Origin: an uncultured Bacilli bacterium
GTDB taxonomy: Bacteria; Bacillota_I; Bacilli_A; RF39; UBA660
Assembly: GCA_948687865.1 (NCBI GenBank)
Contig: CAPQQE010000099.1
Span: 1 to 5,116, forward strand
Length of the DNA: 5,116 nucleotides
Direction: 5' to 3'
Positions 1 to 4,962 of this stretch are shown here, in pieces. The position numbers and the translations under genes were made by a program. Position 1 is the first letter of the stretch; each line of letters begins with the position of its first letter. The notes under the pieces are model-generated. The model searched no databases, had not been told where the DNA came from, and saw only the letters and a program-made list of their open reading frames with translations.

Positions 1-723
1 TCTAGTATATCGCTTGAACACAATTTATCAATTGAAGAAAATAATTTAGTATCTGGGGAATTTATAATTAGTGGTGAATATAAAATGAATGATTCATCAA
101 TAAATTCTGAACCATTTATTCATGGTATACCATTTGATATAACATTAGATACAAAATATGATATGGATAGAATAAAAATTGATATAGATGATTTTAAATT
201 TGAAATTGTAAATGAAGAAATATTAAGAGTTAATATAGATGTCTTAATAGAAGGTATAGAACTAGTTGAAATGATAGAAGAAGATGAAATAGTAGAAGAT
301 ATAAAGCCTGATTTAGTTATTGAGGCTAGAAATGAAAATGCAGAAGAAGAAATAAAAATAGAAGATGAAATTACTGAAGATGAAGAAGATAGATTTAATA
401 TATTTGAGGGTATGTTAAATAAGAAGGAGGACGATTATATGAATAATAATAATTTATTTAAGGAAGTGGATGAAGAAATAGTTAAAGTAAATAAAGAAGA
501 GACTATCAATGATAATATGAATTCTATATTTAATAGTTTTGATTCAAAAGAAGATAAATATGTTAGCTATTATGTACATATAGTTAGAGATGGGGAAAAT
601 ATAGATGAGATATGTCTAAAATATGGAGTAAGTATAGATGAAATAAAAGAATATAATAATATAGATCAGGTTGCCCTTGGAAATAAAATAATAATTCCTT
701 ATACAGAAAATGAAACAATATAA
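1..723 (+). CDS. spoVID: SpoVID-like spore coat morphogenesis protein, C-terminal LysM (5' end outside window)
   Basis: SpoVID joins the spore coat to the SpoIVA basement layer on the forespore surface and is needed for coat encasement. The frame is open from base 1, giving 240 visible residues. Residues 1-90 resemble the SpoVID N-terminal beta domain: SISLEHNLSIEE, then ISGEY, HGIPFDITLD and a final VNIDVLIEGIE, in the family's order. ATG 85 is therefore internal and the true start lies upstream. Residues about 91-190 are a very acidic, low-complexity linker. Residues 192-234 form a LysM domain (VHIVRDGENIDEICLKYGVS, ending GNKIIIPY), as at the C-terminus of SpoVID and of clostridial SipL. 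The next gene is ysxE-like, as in Bacillus subtilis, which supports the name. Full-length Bacillus SpoVID has a much longer linker, so this version looks compact. SipL is the main alternative, but the ysxE neighbour favours SpoVID. A strong ribosome binding site and ATG inside the linker (424-441) may start a second, shorter product. Confidence 0.82.
   Translation, partial: SSISLEHNLSIEENNLVSGEFIISGEYKMNDSSINSEPFIHGIPFDITLDTKYDMDRIKIDIDDFKFEIVNEEILRVNIDVLIEGIELVEMIEEDEIVEDIKPDLVIEARNENAEEEIKIEDEITEDEEDRFNIFEGMLNKKEDDYMNNNNLFKEVDEEIVKVNKEETINDNMNSIFNSFDSKEDKYVSYYVHIVRDGENIDEICLKYGVSIDEIKEYNNIDQVALGNKIIIPYTENETI
424..441 (+). promoter_or_regulatory. Internal ribosome binding site and in-frame ATG inside spoVID
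   Basis: AAGGAGG at 424-430 is a full match to the Shine-Dalgarno consensus. It is followed by an 8-base spacer and ATG at 439-441, in the spoVID frame. Translation from here would give a 94-residue protein: about 50 Asn/Glu-rich residues plus the LysM domain. The codons that create the site (AAG AAG GAG GAC) are unusual in a gene that otherwise prefers AAA, GAA and GAT, which suggests the bases are kept for more than their amino acids. Bacillus SafA is known to make a short form (C30) by internal initiation, so there is a precedent among coat proteins. Chance is possible because Lys-Glu runs can spell this motif. Confidence 0.5.
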
Positions 724-1600
724 AAAAATATTAGATAGAAATGACCTAAAGGTAAATAAATATACTATGAAAGGAAAAACAACAATAGTAGAAACACCTT
801 TAGGTCAATTTGCATTAAAAGAGGGTAACAATAAAAATATATTCAAGTATTTATCATCTAGAAATTTTGATTATTTTCCAAAAATAATTGATAATGATGA
901 TATGGTTTCAATGTATGAATTTGTTGAAGATGTAGACTATGATGATAACCAAAGAGCATTTGACATAATACATATAGTAGCGCTGTTACATAGTAAAACA
1001 ACTTATTATAAAGAAACTACATCTATTGAATATAAAACAATATATGAAGAAATAAAAGAAAAAATTAATTATATTTATAATTATTATTTAGATATTATTA
1101 ATATAATAGAATCTAAAATATATATGAGCCCATCAGAATATTTAATCGCAAGAAATATATCCAAAATATTCTCATGTATATATTTTTGCCAAAATGAAAT
1201 AGAATTATGGTATGAAATGGTTAAAGATAAAAAAAGAAAAAGAGTAGTTACTCTTCATAATAATTTAAAATTGGATAATCTAATAAAAAATAAAGGAGTA
1301 TATTTAATAAGTTGGGATAAAAGTAAAATAGATTTACCAATATATGATCTTGTTAATTTCTATAATGATTATGCATTAAATTTTGATTTTAAAAGTTTAT
1401 TAAACGAATATGAACGTATATTTCCTTTCTTAGAAGAAGAAAAAAAGTTATTTAGTGTATTAATATCAATTCCAGATAAAATAAAAATAACTAAATCTGA
1501 GTATAATATGGTTAGAAATGTCAGGCATCTATTAGATAAAATATATAAAACAGAACTGCTTTTAACACCTGAAGAAAAAGAAGAAACAAAAAGTACATAA
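710..1600 (+). CDS. ysxE: YsxE/CotS-family spore coat protein, kinase-like fold with lost catalytic residues
   Basis: This 296-residue protein has the aminoglycoside-phosphotransferase/CotS kinase-like layout. An N-lobe contains TPLGQFALKEG, with K37 at the ATP-lysine position. A hinge-like segment MYEFVEDVDY follows, then a helical C-lobe. The catalytic loop is recognisable at H183-N-N-L-K-L-D-N190, where the usual pattern is HGDxxxxN, so the catalytic Asp is N185. The metal-binding segment, usually IDW(D/E), reads I-S201-W-D, so that Asp is a Ser. Phosphotransfer therefore looks unlikely and a structural role in the coat is more probable. The start codon lies inside the last 14 bases of spoVID and has no Shine-Dalgarno within reach, which points to translational coupling and one operon. 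The spoVID-ysxE pair is the Bacillus order and is the strongest argument for YsxE rather than another CotS paralogue. The last dozen residues are charged, and their codons are overlapped by a gene on the other strand. Confidence 0.75.
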   Translation: MKQYKKILDRNDLKVNKYTMKGKTTIVETPLGQFALKEGNNKNIFKYLSSRNFDYFPKIIDNDDMVSMYEFVEDVDYDDNQRAFDIIHIVALLHSKTTYYKETTSIEYKTIYEEIKEKINYIYNYYLDIINIIESKIYMSPSEYLIARNISKIFSCIYFCQNEIELWYEMVKDKKRKRVVTLHNNLKLDNLIKNKGVYLISWDKSKIDLPIYDLVNFYNDYALNFDFKSLLNEYERIFPFLEEEKKLFSVLISIPDKIKITKSEYNMVRNVRHLLDKIYKTELLLTPEEKEETKST

Positions 1601-1759
1601 AAGTAAAAATACTATTAAAAGAAGCACTGCATTAAGTGGTGTAGTAATAAATAAAAGAATTATTATTTGATATGTTAATATTATTAAACATGAAGTTGCT
1701 AATAAGAAAAATATTAATCTTTTTGTACTTAAAAATAAATTCTGAAAAAAATTATTCAT
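1562..1759 (-). CDS. Probable small two-helix membrane protein, unknown function
   Basis: This 65-residue reading frame fills most of the gap between ysxE and the nuclease gene, on the opposite strand. The start is ATG at 1759-1757, chosen over the TTG one codon upstream. It is preceded by AGGATGTGAT (minus strand, 1774-1765), which matches 9 of 10 bases of the ideal AGGAGGTGAT; this site is the main evidence for a real gene. The product has a short N-terminus with a K13-R14 pair, a first hydrophobic helix at about 15-38, a T-T-P-L turn near 39-42, and a second helix at about 43-63. It ends with a Cys/Phe-rich tail. Its last 39 bases run antisense to the end of ysxE, so the genes converge and overlap. 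I recognise no family. The caution is that antisense of Lys/Glu-rich coding sequence reads as Phe/Leu, so the last 12 residues could look hydrophobic by accident. The rest lies in otherwise non-coding DNA. Confidence 0.5.
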   Translation of the reverse strand: MNNFFQNLFLSTKRLIFFLLATSCLIILTYQIIILLFITTPLNAVLLLIVFLLLCTFCFFFFFRC

Positions 1760-1828
1760 CAATTATCACATCCTATAATATAATATTCATTTGTCAAAAA
1801 AATGTAATAAACAAAAGAATTATTATTT
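1644..1828. repeat. Pair of 25-base direct repeats, one mismatch
   Basis: Bases 1644-1668 and 1804-1828 are identical except for one T/C difference (1652 versus 1812). Both contain AAAAGAATTATTATTT. They lie 160 bases apart. The left copy is inside the small minus-strand gene and the right copy is just upstream of the nuclease promoter. In DNA this AT-rich, such a match can arise by chance, so the repeat is real as sequence but its meaning is uncertain. It could be a small duplication or a shared binding site. Confidence 0.4.
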
Positions 1829-1842
1829 ATTAATTGATTTTA

Positions 1843-1867
1843 TGATAAAATTTAAGTAGTAGGTGAT
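1843..1867 (+). promoter_or_regulatory. Extended -10 promoter and ribosome binding site of the nuclease gene
   Basis: TGATAAAAT (1843-1851) fits an extended -10 element, TGn followed by TAAAAT (5 of 6 matches to TATAAT). No convincing -35 is seen at 16-18 bases upstream, which extended -10 promoters tolerate. AGGTGAT at 1861-1867 is the Shine-Dalgarno, three bases before ATG 1871. Transcription would start near 1858, giving a leader of only about 13 bases. The 11-mer TAGTAGGTGAT here recurs exactly before the next gene. Confidence 0.5.
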
Positions 1868-1870
1868 AGT

Positions 1871-2476
1871 ATGAAATCAAGAAATATATATGTATTATTA
1901 ATAACTTTAATTATGTTTATACCAGTAAATGTATTTGCAAATGAAAAAATAGAAGTTAAATTTAAATCATGTATAGATGGTGATACAGCAAGATTTATAA
2001 TGGATAATGAGGAAATAAAGGTTAGATTTCTAGCAATTGACACACCTGAGACTAATCATCCAACAAAAAAAGAAGAACCATATGGAAAAGAAGCAAAAGA
2101 ATATACATGTGGTAAGATAACAAATGCCAATAAAATTGAACTTGAATTTGATGAAAAAAGTGATAAAAAAGATAAATATGATAGGTATTTAGCATGGGTT
2201 TATGTTGATGATAGTTTACTTCAAATAGAACTAATACAAAATGGACTTGCTAAGGTTGCTTATATATATGGAGATTATTTATATGTAGATAAACTTAAAG
2301 AAGAAGAAGCACTTGCAAAAGACAAAAAAATTGGATTATTTTCTGATATAGATAATTCTAGTTATACAAAAAATAAAAAGGTAGAAAATAATAATAAAAT
2401 CGAAGATAAAATATATGATAAATTAATGAGTACATTTAATAAATTTATAAAAAAGATTATAAAGGAGATATTTTAA
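1871..2476 (+). CDS. Secreted thermonuclease, staphylococcal nuclease (SNase) family
   Basis: This is a calcium-dependent, sugar-non-specific nuclease of the micrococcal nuclease family, exported from the cell. Residues 1-23 are a signal peptide: basic start, hydrophobic core, and likely cleavage after V-F-A23. The SNase fold covers about 27-160. All key residues are present, by alignment to mature Staphylococcus nuclease: Asp21 is D38 in CIDGDT, Arg35 is R52, Asp40 and Thr41 are D57 and T58, Glu43 is E60 (VRFLAIDTPETNHP), and Arg87 is R105 (DKYDRYLAWVY). GLAKVAYIYGD matches the late fold motif. Two cysteines, C34 beside the active site and C80, are absent from the Staphylococcus enzyme and could form a disulfide outside the cell. 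A tail at 162-201 is Lys/Asn-rich and ends in an amphipathic helix-like stretch (FNKFIKKIIKEIF), possibly a surface or membrane contact. It has its own promoter and is separated from its neighbours, so it is probably monocistronic. Likely roles are nutrient DNA breakdown or degradation of extracellular DNA. Confidence 0.93.
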   Translation: MKSRNIYVLLITLIMFIPVNVFANEKIEVKFKSCIDGDTARFIMDNEEIKVRFLAIDTPETNHPTKKEEPYGKEAKEYTCGKITNANKIELEFDEKSDKKDKYDRYLAWVYVDDSLLQIELIQNGLAKVAYIYGDYLYVDKLKEEEALAKDKKIGLFSDIDNSSYTKNKKVENNNKIEDKIYDKLMSTFNKFIKKIIKEIF

Positions 2477-2515
2477 TTTATTTTGTTTTAAAATATTCAA
2501 TTATTTAGTGTTATT

Positions 2516-2539
2516 TGGTATAATTAACTAGTAGGTGAT
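2516..2539 (+). promoter_or_regulatory. Extended -10 promoter and ribosome binding site of the 639-residue protein gene
   Basis: TGGTATAAT (2516-2524) is a perfect extended -10 element. The -35 region, about TTCAAT at 2496-2501, is weak. AGGTGAT (2533-2539) is the Shine-Dalgarno, six bases before ATG 2546. The predicted start near 2531 leaves a leader of about 15 bases. The element TAGTAGGTGAT (2529-2539) is identical to the one before the nuclease gene. Confidence 0.6.
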
Positions 2540-2545
2540 TTTATA

Positions 2546-4465
2546 ATGGGCATAATAGAAGAATTTAAATTAAATAGAGTAGCATATTTACTTGAGATTA
2601 TAGAAAAAAAGGATTTTGATTCAAAATTAAAAGCTTTTAGAAAACTAGAAAAAATTAGGATAACCAAAGATATAGGATTATTCTTAATTGAAAATTCTGT
2701 TAGAGAATATGGTATTAATGACAATAATGGCGGTGTAAATTCTTCTATTCTATCTCTTTGTTTTAAAAATTATTATGATGAATATTCTAATGCAATTAAT
2801 AAAGTTTATAAAAATCTTAAACCTAGTGTACAAAATAAAGTAGTATTTTTACTAACTACAATAGATAATGAAAGTGCATTAAATTTGTACTCAGACTTAG
2901 TATTAAAATATTATAAAAAAAGTGATTTTATTCCAATAAGTAATTTATTTGAAAGACCTGATTTATATAAGTATTTATTTCCTAAATTATATAAGGCTTT
3001 AAAATTTAATAATACAAGAAATAATATACTAATATTAGTAAACGATTATTTAAATGCAGGAGTAGTTCCTGTTAGAGATATAAATAAAAATAAAAAAATA
3101 ATTAGTGATGCCCTATGTAGAGTATTTAGCGAAGCACTAAAATATACTTATAAAAACACATATGAATACTTAAATGATATTGAATATAAAAATCTTAGAT
3201 TCTTTTTAGAAATTTGTATTAATATAGAATCTTATGTTTCAACAGAAGATACTAAAGAAGTATTAGATAAACTGTTAAAGAAAAATGATAACCAATTAAA
3301 ACTATTTATAGTAGATAATAATTACAGAAAAAATGAAGAAGTAAAGAAAACTATAATTAATCAAATAGCAAGAGATAATGCTAGTAGATACCCTTTATAT
3401 GAATATTTACTTTTACTTAATAAGGATTCTTTAATACCAAAAAAATATTTAACTATGAATGAACTAGCACTTTCAGATTTTTATATAAATTTTGGAATAT
3501 ATTGTAATTATAAATATGAACCTAAAAATATGGTTTTAGTTGATAAAAGAGAAATAAATGGATATGATTATTATATATTTAAATTTGATATTACATATAA
3601 ATATGATGCTACAAGTTCTGAATTTTTAACTAATTATATATATAATATAATTGGTATGGAAAAATTAAATGGACAAGAAATAACTGATACATTTATTGGA
3701 ATAAGTGGAGGTTATGATCCAAAAAAGGAAGTAGGATTAATTGCTTATAATCATAATAAATTATTATTATCTAAAATAAATGATAATGATAGTATAGATT
3801 CTATTATTGATAATTTAATTCCAAAACCTATAGATAAAGCACCAGAAGAAAAAGTAAAAGAAATTAAAAAAAGTGAAAAGATAGAAAAAATAAAAAAGAA
3901 AAAATCTTCTAAAAAGGAACATAAAGAAAAGATAGTTTTAGATAATGAAAACAAAGATACAAAAATAAAAAAGAAAATAAATATATTCTCATATCTATTG
4001 TTATTCTTGTTTTTACTCTTTATAGTTGAACTTATATATTGTATGATGTTTATAAATAATATAGGTGGTATGAGTGATAACTTAAATAAGAATATATTAA
4101 AATCTGTAAAAATAGATAAAAATTATGAATATTTATTAATAAATGGAAACGAGATATTTGAAAAACCTGAAAATGAATATTATGTTTTATTATATAAAAA
4201 GAGTAATAAAAGCAAATATCATAACTATGTAAATGAATATTTAAAAAGAAATATAAAATTTTATTTTGTAGATATTAATGATGATAATAATAAATTCTTA
4301 TTTGAAAATAATAATCTAGGATTTACTATTACAGGTGATAGATTATTAAAGGTAAAAGATAGAGAATATGAATATTACGTAAATGGTATGGAAAATATTC
4401 TAAATGAGATGAAAAATGAAATAGAATTATTTATCGAAAATGAAAATAATAATCCAAAAAAATAA
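2546..4465 (+). CDS. Single-pass membrane protein: helical cytoplasmic region, Lys-rich linker, thioredoxin-like outer domain without cysteines
   Basis: I do not recognise this 639-residue protein as a named family. Residues 1 to about 310 are almost wholly alpha-helical with repeated helix pairs, resembling HEAT/ARM-like solenoids (for example 20-50 and 93-130). Residues about 310-425 look alpha/beta. Residues 430-477 are a strongly basic, disordered linker. A membrane helix spans about 478-503, with an unusual buried charge at E495. With the basic linker on its N-side, the first 477 residues should be cytoplasmic and 504-639 outside. The outer part reads like a thioredoxin fold. A strand YYVLLYKK is followed by S553-N-K-S556 exactly where CxxC would sit, then a helix, then FYFVDIND (D576). 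A strand pair LLKVKDREYEYYVNG and a final helix complete it. The cis-Pro position is also lost (TGDRLL). It would therefore be a non-redox binding or chaperone-like domain. The N-terminal solenoid suggests protein-protein contact inside the cell. It has its own promoter, and its neighbours are also envelope proteins. Confidence 0.8.
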   Translation: MGIIEEFKLNRVAYLLEIIEKKDFDSKLKAFRKLEKIRITKDIGLFLIENSVREYGINDNNGGVNSSILSLCFKNYYDEYSNAINKVYKNLKPSVQNKVVFLLTTIDNESALNLYSDLVLKYYKKSDFIPISNLFERPDLYKYLFPKLYKALKFNNTRNNILILVNDYLNAGVVPVRDINKNKKIISDALCRVFSEALKYTYKNTYEYLNDIEYKNLRFFLEICINIESYVSTEDTKEVLDKLLKKNDNQLKLFIVDNNYRKNEEVKKTIINQIARDNASRYPLYEYLLLLNKDSLIPKKYLTMNELALSDFYINFGIYCNYKYEPKNMVLVDKREINGYDYYIFKFDITYKYDATSSEFLTNYIYNIIGMEKLNGQEITDTFIGISGGYDPKKEVGLIAYNHNKLLLSKINDNDSIDSIIDNLIPKPIDKAPEEKVKEIKKSEKIEKIKKKKSSKKEHKEKIVLDNENKDTKIKKKINIFSYLLLFLFLLFIVELIYCMMFINNIGGMSDNLNKNILKSVKIDKNYEYLLINGNEIFEKPENEYYVLLYKKSNKSKYHNYVNEYLKRNIKFYFVDINDDNNKFLFENNNLGFTITGDRLLKVKDREYEYYVNGMENILNEMKNEIELFIENENNNPKK

Positions 4466-4470
4466 AAATA

Positions 4471-4496
4471 TGGTATAATAAATTTGGTAACAGGAG
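4471..4496 (+). promoter_or_regulatory. Extended -10 promoter and ribosome binding site of the lipoprotein gene
   Basis: TGGTATAAT (4471-4479) is again a perfect extended -10 element, with no clear -35. AGGAG (4492-4496) lies six bases before ATG 4503. The transcript would begin near 4486, with a leader of about 17 bases. The element sits in the 37-base gap after the preceding gene, so the lipoprotein can be transcribed separately. Confidence 0.6.
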
Positions 4497-4502
4497 AACA
4501 TT

Positions 4503-4919
4503 ATGGGTAAAAGTAAAAAATTGTTTGTTTTATCTTTAGCAGCTATGCTTGCACTAAGTGGATGCAATAATTATAAGAAATTCAAAGAAGAGGCAGCATA
4601 TGAAGTAGATGAAAATGGCAGTGTGACTATGACTGGATTTATAGATGCGAAATACGTTAAAAATATATATTTTTGTTATCCAGTGGATCAAAAAAATATA
4701 ATTTATCTTGCATATTATGAAGGTAGTAGTTGGAGACTATATGATATTGATACAGGATATCATTTAGGAGATCATACTCGGTTTGATGAAAATTTTACTT
4801 TATTAGAGTCTTTACATTATTTTATCGTTACGAATGGTTATGAACTAAAAGATAAATATACAAAAGAAGATATAGAAGAATTATATAATATATTTAATAT
4901 AGCAATGCAAAAAATATAA
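4503..4919 (+). CDS. Small lipoprotein of unknown function, possible frameshift near the 3' end
   Basis: This 138-residue protein starts with a lipoprotein signal: basic MGKSKK, a hydrophobic core, and the lipobox L18-S19-G20-C21, so C21 should be lipidated and anchored on the outer face of the membrane. After cleavage, residues 22-35 are a charged tether. The rest looks like a small, Tyr/aromatic-rich alpha/beta domain (SVTMTGFIDAKYVKNIYF; IIYLAYYEGSSWRLYDIDTG) that ends in a helix (KEDIEELYNIFNIAMQ). No family is recognised. The stop follows a run of six A (4909-4914). Skipping one base there would continue the protein as QKYNQNEEDKKLTLENESE and stop at 4966-4968, a tail whose composition matches the proteins of this genome. 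A one-base homopolymer error, a real indel, or chance are all possible. No terminator is visible after the gene, so transcripts may read into the T-box leader. Confidence 0.82.
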   Translation: MGKSKKLFVLSLAAMLALSGCNNYKKFKEEAAYEVDENGSVTMTGFIDAKYVKNIYFCYPVDQKNIIYLAYYEGSSWRLYDIDTGYHLGDHTRFDENFTLLESLHYFIVTNGYELKDKYTKEDIEELYNIFNIAMQKI

Positions 4920-4920
4920 T
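4915..4920 (+). promoter_or_regulatory. Possible -10 element for the T-box transcript
   Basis: TATAAT at 4915-4920 is a perfect -10 hexamer lying over the lipoprotein stop codon. A start near 4927 would place the T-box Stem I base about 36 bases into the transcript, a reasonable leader arrangement. No good -35 is present and there is no TGn extension. Perfect TATAAT also occurs often by chance in DNA of this composition. Confidence 0.28.
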
Positions 4921-4962
4921 CAAAATGAAGAAGATAAAAAATTAACATTAGAAAATGAATCT

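Noticed and set aside
85..723. ATG at 85 as the start of the first gene
   Set aside because: The frame is open to base 1, and the upstream residues (SISLEHNLSIEE, ISGEY) match the SpoVID N-terminal domain, so the gene begins before the window.
1624..1640. Hairpin CACT/AGTG after ysxE as a transcription terminator
   Set aside because: The stem is only about four base pairs and no T-run follows it.
1774..1784. Plus-strand TATAATATAAT as a promoter for the nuclease
   Set aside because: It has no -35 or TGn extension, and the extended -10 at 1843 is much closer to the gene. AT-rich DNA gives such hexamers often.
1769..1797. Minus-strand TTGACA as a complete sigma-A promoter for the small membrane protein
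   Set aside because: At 16 to 17 bases the only -10 candidates (TAGGAT, AGGATG) coincide with the ribosome binding site, which would leave almost no leader. The -35 match may be chance.
1852..2043. Minus-strand reading frame opposite the nuclease start
   Set aside because: It lies antisense to the signal peptide and active-site region of a clear SNase gene, and I saw no reason to prefer it over that gene.
2524..2724. Minus-strand reading frame opposite the start of the 639-residue protein gene
   Set aside because: It is antisense to a long well-supported gene, and its Ser/Phe/Ile-rich composition is what the complement of Lys/Glu/Asn codons produces.
3751..3954. Minus-strand hydrophobic reading frame opposite the Lys-rich linker
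   Set aside because: Phe/Ser/Leu runs are the direct antisense of the Lys/Glu linker codons, and no independent support was found.
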